Shown here in pieces: positions 5,715-11,449 of a stretch of 11,449 nt of DNA; positions within the stretch are counted from its first letter, which is position 1; each line of letters begins with the position of its first letter. The notes under the pieces were generated by a model. The model had not been told where the DNA came from. It saw nothing but the letters and a program-made list of their open reading frames with translations, and searched no databases. The stretch covers positions 1 to 11,449 of the forward strand of contig JBMOOH010000036.1 in assembly GCA_049323795.1 (NCBI GenBank), in the 5' to 3' direction. A program made the position numbers and the translations under genes. Source of the stretch: JAOADN01 sp049323795. Its GTDB lineage: Bacteria; Pseudomonadota; Alphaproteobacteria; Rhodobacterales; Rhodobacteraceae.

Positions 5715-7016
5715 ATGCCCCGTTTCCTCTCCACCCGCCACCCCGGCTTCGAGGCGGCCTTCGCCGACCTTCTTGCCGCCAAACGTGAGGTGTCGGCCGA
5801 CGTGGACGAGGCCGTGGCCGGAATCATCGCGGACGTGCGGATGCGGGGCGATGTGGCGGTCGCGGACCTGACCGCGCGCTTCGACCGGATGGACCTGCCG
5901 CCGGACCGCTTCGCCTTTTCGGACTCCGAGATCGAGGCCGGGATCGCCCGCGTGCCCGAGGTCGAGCGTGCGGCGCTCGACCTCGCCGCCGCGCGGATCC
6001 GGGCCTATCACGAACGGCAGATGCCGCGCGACGAGATCTGGACCGACAGCTCGGGCGCGACGCTCGGCTGGCGCTGGACGCCGGTGGCGTCGGCGGGACT
6101 CTATGTGCCGGGAGGCCTCGCCTCCTACCCCTCGTCGGTCCTGATGAACGCGATGCCCGCGCGGGTCGCGGGGGTGAAGCGGCTCGTCATCGCCTGCCCG
6201 ACGCCGGGCGGCGTGGTCAATCCGCTGGTCCTTTGCGCCGCGCGGCTCGCGGGGGTCGATACGATCTACCGCATCGGCGGGGCACAGGCGGTGGCGGCGC
6301 TGGCCTATGGCACGCGGTCCATCGCAGCGGTGGACAAGATCACCGGCCCCGGCAATGCCTATGTGGCCGAGGCCAAGCGCCAGGTCTTCGGGCAGGTCGG
6401 GATCGACATGATCGCGGGGCCCTCCGAGGTGCTGGTGATCGCGGATGCGGCGAACGACCCCGAGTGGGTGGCGCTCGACCTCATGGCGCAGGCCGAGCAC
6501 GACGAAAGCGCGCAGTCGATCCTTTGCACCGACGACGCGGCCTTCGGGCAGGCGGTCGCGGCGGCGGTCGAACGGCGGCTCGGGACGCTCGACCGCCGCG
6601 CCATCGCCGGGGCGTCGTGGGCCGCGCACGGCGCGATCATCACCGTCCGCGACTGGGACGAGGCAGCGGCGCTGGCGGACCGGATCGCGCCCGAGCATCT
6701 GGAGCTTCTGGTCGCCGACCCCGAGGCGCTGGCGGCGAAGGTCATGCATGCCGGGGCGATCTTCCTCGGCCGCTGGACACCCGAGGCCATCGGCGACTAC
6801 GTGGGGGGGCCCAACCACGTGCTGCCCACCGCCCGGTCGGCGCGGTTCTCGAGCGGCCTTTCCGTGATGGATTTCCTCAAGCGCACGACGATCGCGAAGA
6901 TGACGCCCGGGGCGCTGAAGGCGATCGGCCCGGCGGCGGAGGTTCTGGCGCGGTCCGAGGGGCTGGAGGCGCATGGGCTGTCGGTGCGGGTGCGGCTCGA
7001 CCGGCTGAAGGATTGA
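5715..7016 (+). CDS. hisD: Histidinol dehydrogenase
   Basis: HisD oxidises L-histidinol to L-histidine in two NAD-dependent steps, the end of histidine synthesis, using a bound zinc ion. From ATG 5715 the protein has 433 residues, the family length. AGGAG at 5702-5706, eight bases upstream, supports this start over the longer frame from 5592 that overlaps the DUF2948 gene. Visible landmarks are LYVPGG and YPSSVLMNAMPA (NAD-binding part), IAGPSEVLV, the zinc ligands Gln259 and His262 in MAQAEHDESAQ, the catalytic Glu327-His328 in APEHLELL, Asp361 before YVGGPNHVLPT, and His420 in LEAHGLSVR. All known catalytic and metal residues are present, so it should be active. It is not among other his genes here, as is usual in Rhodobacterales. 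Confidence 0.98.
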   Translation: MPRFLSTRHPGFEAAFADLLAAKREVSADVDEAVAGIIADVRMRGDVAVADLTARFDRMDLPPDRFAFSDSEIEAGIARVPEVERAALDLAAARIRAYHERQMPRDEIWTDSSGATLGWRWTPVASAGLYVPGGLASYPSSVLMNAMPARVAGVKRLVIACPTPGGVVNPLVLCAARLAGVDTIYRIGGAQAVAALAYGTRSIAAVDKITGPGNAYVAEAKRQVFGQVGIDMIAGPSEVLVIADAANDPEWVALDLMAQAEHDESAQSILCTDDAAFGQAVAAAVERRLGTLDRRAIAGASWAAHGAIITVRDWDEAAALADRIAPEHLELLVADPEALAAKVMHAGAIFLGRWTPEAIGDYVGGPNHVLPTARSARFSSGLSVMDFLKRTTIAKMTPGALKAIGPAAEVLARSEGLEAHGLSVRVRLDRLKD

Positions 7017-7069
7017 CAGGCCGCGTGGCGCGGCAGAGGCTGCGGGTTTCCGGGAGGGGGAGGATCGCG

Positions 7070-7423
7070 GTGACCATCAAGGCGGAACTCCAGGCGCTGT
7101 GCGATGCCTATGTCGCCGCCTACCGGGCCGGGGATGCCGAAGGCTGCGCGGCGGTGTTCGCGGAGGACGGCGCGATGCATTCGGCCTTCGCCCCTCCCGC
7201 CATCGGGCGCGCGGCCATCGCGGCCACCCATGCGGAGTGGACGGCGGGCGGCGAGCGCAAGACCCTGACCGTCCGGCAGGCCGCGGGATCGGGTGACGTG
7301 GCCTGGTTCCTGGCCGACTTCGCCGAGGGCGAGGCGACCGGCGAGGGCGTCTCGCTCTGCGTCTGCGGCCGTGCTCCCGGGGGGCCGTGGCGGATCGCCG
7401 TCTGCAGCCTGACGGCCGCCTGA
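7070..7423 (+). CDS. NTF2-like / SnoaL-like small protein
   Basis: A GTG at 7070 behind GGGGAGGA (7057-7064, five-base spacing) starts a 117-residue protein. It opens with a helix (IKAELQALCDAYVAAYRAGDAEGCAAVFAEDGAMHSAF) of the kind that begins NTF2-like folds (SnoaL, DUF4440), where a cone-shaped barrel binds a small molecule. A later WFLADFAEGE and WRIAVCSLTAA fit the sheet strands of that fold. The catalytic residues of any named enzyme in the superfamily cannot be recognised, so no reaction is proposed. It lies 53 bases after hisD and 58 bases before the UPF0262 gene, in the same direction, and is probably cotranscribed. Because hisD and UPF0262 are usually adjacent in relatives, it may be a later insertion into the cluster. 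Confidence 0.72.
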   Translation: MTIKAELQALCDAYVAAYRAGDAEGCAAVFAEDGAMHSAFAPPAIGRAAIAATHAEWTAGGERKTLTVRQAAGSGDVAWFLADFAEGEATGEGVSLCVCGRAPGGPWRIAVCSLTAA

Positions 7424-7481
7424 ACCCTTGCCACCCCCGGCCGCCTCGGGCATCTCTTGCCCGACCCGACGGCGAGCGTCC

Positions 7482-7958
7482 ATGTCCCGCATCGCAGAAA
7501 TCCACATCGACGACCGCGGCCTGCCGCCGCCCACGCCCGAGATCGAGCAGGAGCGGCGGGTGGCGATCTTCGACCTGCTCGAGGACAACCGCTTCGCCCT
7601 GCCGCCGCGTGCGGGCCAGCCCGAGGCCCCCGGCCCCTACCGGCTCGGCATCGCGATCCGCGAGGGGCGGCTGGTGTTCGAGGTGGGCAGCGAGGCCGGC
7701 GCGCGGGTGGCGGCGTTTCATCTGTCGCTCGGACCGTTCCGGCAGGCGGTGAAGGACTACTTCCAGATCTGCGAAAGCTACTTCGAGGCGGTCAAGCGCC
7801 TGCCGCCCTCCCAGATCGAGGCGATCGACATGGCGCGCCGCGGCATCCACAACGAAGGCGCCCGCATCCTGATGGAGCGGCTGGACGGGAAGGCCGACCT
7901 CGACATGGACACGGCGCGGCGGCTCTTCACGCTCGTCTGCGTCCTGCACTGGGGCTGA
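7482..7958 (+). CDS. UPF0262 family protein
   Basis: A 158-residue protein from ATG 7482, the usual length of the family. MSRIAEIHIDD, then EIEQERRVAIFDLLEDNRF, and then FHLSLGPFRQAVKDYFQICESYFEAVK followed by GIHNEGARILMERL are the conserved blocks of UPF0262. The function is unknown. The protein is soluble, with no signal peptide. It ends two bases before the TTG start of the phosphatase gene, so the two are very likely translated together. The same neighbourhood recurs in relatives, which suggests a joint role, but the sequence does not reveal it. Confidence 0.92.
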   Translation: MSRIAEIHIDDRGLPPPTPEIEQERRVAIFDLLEDNRFALPPRAGQPEAPGPYRLGIAIREGRLVFEVGSEAGARVAAFHLSLGPFRQAVKDYFQICESYFEAVKRLPPSQIEAIDMARRGIHNEGARILMERLDGKADLDMDTARRLFTLVCVLHWG

Positions 7959-7960
7959 TC

Positions 7961-8437
7961 TTGGCCCGTTCCACCACCGCCGCGATCCCCGCCTCGGTCC
8001 TCTTCTGCTGCGACCACAACGCCGTGCGCTCGCCCATGGCCGAGGGGCTGATGAAGCGGATGTACGGCCGCGCGGCCTACGTCCAGTCGGCAGGCGTCAA
8101 GAACGACATGGAGATCGACAGCTTCGCCATCGCCGTCTGCAAGGAACTGGGGATCGAGTTGTCGCGCCACCGCAGCCGGAACTTCGACGAGATGAAGGAA
8201 TGGGGGGACGACCTCGCGGGGTTCGACCTGATCGTGGCGCTGTCCCCCGCAAGCCAGCGGCAGGCGCTGGAACTGACCCGCTATGCGCATCTCGAGGTCG
8301 AATACTGGCCGATCCTCGACCCCACCGGCATCGGCGAGACGCGCGAGGCGAAGCTCGCGGCGTATAGGCAGGCGAGGGACCAGATAAGGGCGAAGATGGT
8401 CGAGCGGTTCGGGGCGCCGACGCAAGAGGGGGCGTGA
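7961..8437 (+). CDS. Low-molecular-weight phosphotyrosine phosphatase-like protein
   Basis: A 158-residue member of the low-molecular-weight phosphatase / arsenate reductase (ArsC) superfamily. The phosphate-binding loop C-x5-R-S is seen as Cys17-DHNAV-Arg23-Ser24 near the N-terminus, and Asp120-Pro121 in WPILDPTG provides the general acid. The enzyme should remove phosphate from a protein or small molecule through a cysteinyl-phosphate intermediate in the cytoplasm. The substrate is not known. The Rhodobacterales form typically has a double Cys (Cys16-Cys17) here, as seen. The start is TTG at 7961, two bases after the UPF0262 stop, chosen because it gives a short N-terminus before the core. 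An internal start is not excluded. In relatives infA often follows, but here it does not. Confidence 0.85.
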   Translation: MARSTTAAIPASVLFCCDHNAVRSPMAEGLMKRMYGRAAYVQSAGVKNDMEIDSFAIAVCKELGIELSRHRSRNFDEMKEWGDDLAGFDLIVALSPASQRQALELTRYAHLEVEYWPILDPTGIGETREAKLAAYRQARDQIRAKMVERFGAPTQEGA

Positions 8438-8673
8438 GGGGCGTCCTGCGCCCGCCGGGGGGATCCGTCCCGCCATAGGCCGCAGACCTTGCCCACCGAT
8501 TCGATCCGGCGTCCGGGCGGCCGGAAGAGCGCGGGTGATCGCCCCGGCCGAAGCCGCCCCACCCCCCGGGGACGCGTCGCAGGTCGCGCCCCGCGATACC
8601 GCACCCGCGGCCCTGGGCGGGGCCGTTCCTCTCGGGCGCCACGGGTTGCCCGGGCGGGTCCTGCATGGCAAGG

Positions 8674-8693
8674 TGACTGCGTCAGAAACTGAC
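8674..8693 (+). promoter_or_regulatory. Overlapping palindromes before the WYL gene
   Basis: TGAC-tgc-GTCA (8674-8684) and GTCAG-aaa-CTGAC (8681-8693) share the GTCA half-site, giving three alternating half-sites that end one base before the ATG at 8694. This fits an operator for an autoregulating winged-helix WYL protein, since binding would block transcription or the ribosome site. There is no Shine-Dalgarno sequence at the normal distance. The role is inferred. Confidence 0.45.
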
Positions 8694-9698
8694 ATGGTGA
8701 TGCCCGTGTCCTTCCAGAAGGCGGCCGACCTCATCCGACTTGCCGAGATGGCCGCACGCTACGCAGGGGTCGGACTGCAGGAGATCGAGGCCGAATTCGC
8801 GGTCAACCGCCGCACCGCGCAGCGGATGACCCGGGTGCTGGAGGAGGTGTTCCAGACCTGCACGACCCATCTGGACGAGGAACGGCGCAAGCGCTGGAAG
8901 CTCGGAACCGCCGACCTCCGGATCGTGCACGCGCGGGGCATCCGGGAAAGCGAGTTGGCCGCGCTCGATATCGCCATAGCGAAGGCCGAACGCGAGGGTG
9001 CCGCCAACGAAGCGCGCGACCTCGGGTCGCTGCGCGACCGGATGCTGTCGATGATGCCCGGTGCGCATGCGCGGCGGGTCGAGGCCGATGCCGAGGCGAT
9101 CCTCGAGGCCCATGGATTCGCATCCCGCCCCGGACCGAGGGCGCGTGGCGACGAAATGACGCTCAGGCTCCTGGCCGAGGCGCTGAAAGGCCCCTTCCAG
9201 CTTCTCGTCCAGTACCTTGGGGGGCGCGGGGCGGGGCGCAGGCGCGTTCTTGAGCCCTACGGCGTCCTGCTCGGAACGCGCCGCTATCTCGTCGCGCGCG
9301 AGGCCGGCAAGGCGGGGCCGGTGCAGCATTTCCGCGTTGACCGGATCGCGCAGGCATCGCTGCTGCCGGTGTCGTTCCGCCGCGACCCGGATTTCGACCT
9401 GGCGCGCCACGCCGCGCTCGCCTTCGGCTCGTTCCATGATCCCCGCGAGTATGGCGAGGTCGTCTGGCGCTTCCGGCCAGACGCCTCCGCCGTGGCGCGC
9501 GATTTCCTGTTCCATCCGGACCAGGAGATGACCGGGGAAGCGGACGGATCGCTCGTGGTCCGTTTCCGCGCGTCGGGCCATCTCGAGATGGCCTGGCACC
9601 TCTACACCTGGGGCGACAGTGTGGAGGTTATTGCCCCCGAACGCCTGAGGCGCATGGTTGACGCCCATCGCCGCAGCGACTTTCCCGCTCTCCCCTGA
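8694..9698 (+). CDS. WYL-domain transcriptional regulator
   Basis: A 334-residue protein in the cytoplasm. Residues 7-60 form a helix-turn-helix (KAADLIRLAEMAARYAGVG, then LQEIEAEFAVNRRTAQRMTRVLEEVF). The middle about 165-230 is the WYL domain (GPFQLLVQYLGG, RRRVLEPYGVLLGTRRYLVA, FRVDRIAQASLL), with Arg-Tyr-Leu at 197-199 in place of Trp-Tyr-Leu. The C-terminal 250-325 is the WCX extension (REYGEVVWRFRPDASAVARDFLF, then VEVIAPERLRRMV). WYL domains sense nucleic acid or small ligands, and several regulate stress or defence genes. No partner target can be read from this window. The start ATG 8694 is the first that gives the compact N-terminus. A further ATG at 8700 is possible. Overlapping palindromes lie just upstream. 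The next gene is a sulfatase 170 bases away, with no obvious link. Confidence 0.88.
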   Translation: MVMPVSFQKAADLIRLAEMAARYAGVGLQEIEAEFAVNRRTAQRMTRVLEEVFQTCTTHLDEERRKRWKLGTADLRIVHARGIRESELAALDIAIAKAEREGAANEARDLGSLRDRMLSMMPGAHARRVEADAEAILEAHGFASRPGPRARGDEMTLRLLAEALKGPFQLLVQYLGGRGAGRRRVLEPYGVLLGTRRYLVAREAGKAGPVQHFRVDRIAQASLLPVSFRRDPDFDLARHAALAFGSFHDPREYGEVVWRFRPDASAVARDFLFHPDQEMTGEADGSLVVRFRASGHLEMAWHLYTWGDSVEVIAPERLRRMVDAHRRSDFPALP

Positions 9699-9868
9699 CG
9701 GACGCATCGCTGACGGCGCCGCCGAGCGACCGAATCTGACACCCCCGGGCCCTACAACGGCCCTGACGGTCCGATCTTCGCGGCCGTCGCCGGAAGGGCC
9801 GGAACGGGGCGCGGAGACGGGCCGCCCCCGGCGACTCCCGGCCCCTGCACCAAGGGGGGACCGTCTGC

Positions 9869-11332
9869 ATGACCGGAACAGCACAGGGGACGCGGATCGC
9901 GCGCCGGGATTTCATCGGGGGCGCTGCGGCCCTGTCGGCTGCCGCAGCCATCGGCGGGGCCGCGGGGGCCGCCCGGGACAGGCCGAACTTCCTGATCCTG
10001 CTGACCGACGACCAGAAGTGGAACGCACTCGGGTTCGAGGGCCACCCGCTCGCGGCGACCCCGAACATCGACGCCCTGGCCGCCCGGGGCGTGGCGTTCC
10101 GCAACGGCTTCGTCACCACGCCGATCTGCGCCACCTCGCGCGCGAGCATCCTGACAAGCACGTATTTCGCCCGCAACCGCTTCAACTTCGACAGGCCGGG
10201 CCTCGCCCCGGACCTTGTCGCCCAGTCCTTTCCGAAACTGTTGCGGGGTCAGGGCTATGTCACCGGGCTTGTCGGCAAGCTCGGGGTCTGGATGGACGAC
10301 GGACTCACCGGGGCCGTGCTGCGCCGGGTGGGGCTTGCCAACGACCACGGCGGGATGTTCGACCGCTTCCAGCCGATCGACCTCAGCCCCGCCATGGCCG
10401 TCGGCGACGACGGGATCGCGCGGCACAGGATCGAGCGGGAAGAGGCGGCCGCTCTGGCCTTCCTGCGGGACCGGCCCGAGGGTCGGCCGTTCTGCCTAGT
10501 GGTCGGGTTCAACGAGCCGCACATCACCGACATGCCGTCCGGCCGGGGGCGGTTCGAGGTCTCCCCCTCGGATGCGCGCCTCATGCCGGATGCGGTCCTG
10601 CCGCCGCCCGAGGATGCGACCGAGGCGGTCTTTGCGGAACTGCCCTCCGTCGTGCGACAGAACGAGCTGATCGCGGGGGCCGAGGCGGAGCAATGGCTTC
10701 GCGCCGGGCGGGGCAACGAGTATGCGAACTACTTCCGGCTGATCGCCGCCGTCGACCGCGTCGTCGGAAACCTCCTGTCGGAGCTTGGCCGGCAGGGCCT
10801 CGACCGGAACACGGTGGTCATCCTCACCTCGGACAACGGCCTTTCCCTCGGCGACCACCGGATCTTCGGAAAATGGACCCATCTCGACGAGTCCATCCGC
10901 GTCCCGCTGGTGATCTTCGATCCGCGGGCGGGCGTTCCGGGCGCGCGCCCGGCGGAATTCGCCCTGAACGTGGACATCGCGCCCACGATCCTTGGTCTGG
11001 CCGGCATCGAGCCGCCCGCGGAGTACCAGGGCGAGAGCCTCGTGCCCTTCGTCGAGGGACGCTCGCCGCTTGGCTGGCGCGACGAGTTCCTGATCGAGCA
11101 CCGGGCGGATGGCGGACCCGAGCTTCCCGACTGGGTCGGCATCCGGGCGACAACCTTTTCCTTCGCGGCCTACGACGCTCCGCAGGGTCCGGAGTTCTAC
11201 CTGACCGACCTGCGAAGCGATCCGCGCGAGGCCGAGAACCTCGCCGGCGACCCCCTTCAGGCGGATCGGGTGCGGGCGCTCCACCGCCGGGCGCTCGATT
11301 GGCAGCGGGCGCTTTCCGGGACGGGCGCCTAG
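9869..11332 (+). CDS. Tat-exported sulfatase
   Basis: A 487-residue type I sulfatase, which hydrolyses sulfate esters with a formylglycine made from Cys or Ser. ARRDFIGGAAALSAAAA with Arg12-Arg13 is a twin-arginine signal, so it should be exported folded to the periplasm. LLTDDQKWNALGFEGHPLAATPNIDALAARG carries the metal Asp47-Asp48. Cys87-Ala-Thr-Ser-Arg91 in TPICATSRASIL is the maturation site, but the third position is Thr rather than the usual Pro or Ala. TGLVGKLG holds the active-site Lys137, FNEPH the His218, and TSDNGLSLGDH with FGKWTH the metal Asp322-Asn323 and further active-site residues. The C-terminal YLTDLRSDPREAENLA is the usual end block. The substrate is not readable, and a glycan sulfate is likely. 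The ATG at 9869 follows AAGGGGGGA. The stop TAG sits exactly where the IS630 remnant begins, so a few C-terminal residues may have been lost. Confidence 0.92.
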   Translation: MTGTAQGTRIARRDFIGGAAALSAAAAIGGAAGAARDRPNFLILLTDDQKWNALGFEGHPLAATPNIDALAARGVAFRNGFVTTPICATSRASILTSTYFARNRFNFDRPGLAPDLVAQSFPKLLRGQGYVTGLVGKLGVWMDDGLTGAVLRRVGLANDHGGMFDRFQPIDLSPAMAVGDDGIARHRIEREEAAALAFLRDRPEGRPFCLVVGFNEPHITDMPSGRGRFEVSPSDARLMPDAVLPPPEDATEAVFAELPSVVRQNELIAGAEAEQWLRAGRGNEYANYFRLIAAVDRVVGNLLSELGRQGLDRNTVVILTSDNGLSLGDHRIFGKWTHLDESIRVPLVIFDPRAGVPGARPAEFALNVDIAPTILGLAGIEPPAEYQGESLVPFVEGRSPLGWRDEFLIEHRADGGPELPDWVGIRATTFSFAAYDAPQGPEFYLTDLRSDPREAENLAGDPLQADRVRALHRRALDWQRALSGTGA

Positions 11333-11348
11333 AGCGGGATGACTCTAG
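11329..11348. repeat. CTAGAG/CTCTAG palindrome spanning two convergent stops
   Basis: CTAGAG (11329-11334) and CTCTAG (11343-11348) form an inverted repeat with eight bases between. The left arm contains the sulfatase stop TAG and the right arm, on the opposite strand, the transposase stop TAG. It may be a chance palindrome or part of the end of the insertion sequence. No T-run follows, so a terminator role is doubtful. Confidence 0.35.
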
Positions 11349-11449
11349 ACGGAACCGTATCCGGCGTTTCGGATATAGTTTTCGCATTCTTGCGCTGTGA
11401 AGTGGTCGAGGATTGATCCGATCCTGCGCCAGACGGCTTCCTTCGTGCG
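11345..11449 (-). mobile_element. IS630-type transposase, C-terminal end (runs off the window)
   Basis: The minus strand ends with the peptide KEAVWRRIGSILDHFTAQEC followed by ENYIRNAGYGSV and a TAG stop. The pattern A-x-W-x-x-I-x-x-I-L-x-x-F-T-x-Q-E-C-x-N-Y-x-x-x-A-G-Y is the familiar C-terminus of IS630-family transposases, which use DDE chemistry and insert at TA. Only the last 34 residues lie within the window, so it cannot be judged whether the element is complete. It converges on the sulfatase, whose stop codon contains a TA (11330-11331), the dinucleotide that IS630 elements duplicate on insertion. Confidence 0.75.

Noticed and set aside
3581..5827. 748-codon open frame on the minus strand
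   Set aside because: It lies antisense to murA and DUF2948. Its Arg/His/Pro-rich composition is typical of GC-rich antisense frames and no domain is visible.
5451..6974. 507-codon open frame on the minus strand over hisD
   Set aside because: It is the antisense shadow of hisD, with low-complexity Arg/His content and no conserved motif.
7021..7033. CCGCG-TGG-CGCGG palindrome after hisD
   Set aside because: Short, no T-run, and within a probable operon. Likely chance in GC-rich DNA.
8439..8453. Hairpin GGGCG-N5-CGCCC just after the phosphatase gene, considered as a terminator
   Set aside because: Only five pairs and no T-run. Such short GC stems are frequent by chance here.
8682..9884. 400-codon minus-strand frame over the WYL gene
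   Set aside because: Antisense shadow of the WYL gene, which itself shows HTH and WYL motifs.
9658..11400. 580-codon plus-strand frame overlapping the sulfatase
   Set aside because: It is the alternate frame of the sulfatase gene, dominated by Arg, Pro and Gly. The sulfatase frame has clear family motifs.

Overview
The window is GC-rich DNA from an alphaproteobacterium, most likely a member of the Rhodobacterales (Rhodobacteraceae/Paracoccaceae type). The reasons are the block murA, DUF2948, hisD, UPF0262, low-molecular-weight phosphatase, the strong GC bias at third codon positions, and a free-standing Hint_2-type protein of the kind common in that group. The species cannot be named from the sequence alone.

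Left third (1-3120) is an accessory, scarred region. It holds the C-terminal end of an IS5-type transposase, a convergent Hint-domain protein whose leader carries a 14-bp perfect hairpin, and about 380 bp without a supported gene. Next come the front half of a phage-type PAPS-reductase-like gene, an intact AbiEi antitoxin behind a promoter with a duplicated operator-like repeat, the first 61 codons of the AbiEii toxin, and the first 135 codons of a phage Gp37/Gp68 (DUF5131) gene on the opposite strand. The toxin and the DUF5131 gene are cut at the same place (about 2712), so two genes have been joined tail to tail by a deletion or rearrangement. The antitoxin therefore appears to be an orphan.

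The border (3250-3550) carries an intact tRNA-Thr(GGT) on the minus strand, paired GGGGTAAC boxes on both sides of it in opposite orientation, and a second partial copy of the tRNA's 5' half 146 bp away. This looks like the edge of an element integrated at a tRNA gene, with the accessory genes lying beyond the 3' end of the tRNA. No integrase is present in the window.

The middle (3676-8437) is a co-directional housekeeping cluster: a 56-residue basic protein, murA (peptidoglycan precursor synthesis), a DUF2948 protein, hisD (last step of histidine synthesis), a small NTF2-like protein, a UPF0262 protein and a low-molecular-weight phosphatase. Short gaps suggest one or a few operons read left to right.

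The right end (8438-11449) has a WYL-domain regulator with two overlapping palindromes directly before its start codon, a Tat-exported sulfatase with an unusual maturation motif, and, convergent with it, the C-terminal end of an IS630-type transposase that runs out of the window. Insertion-sequence debris of two different families thus lies at the two ends of the window.

I did not find a clearly new defence or mobile system. The items most worth checking are the tRNA-Thr border, the orphan AbiEi with its double operator, and the Hint protein with its leader hairpin.
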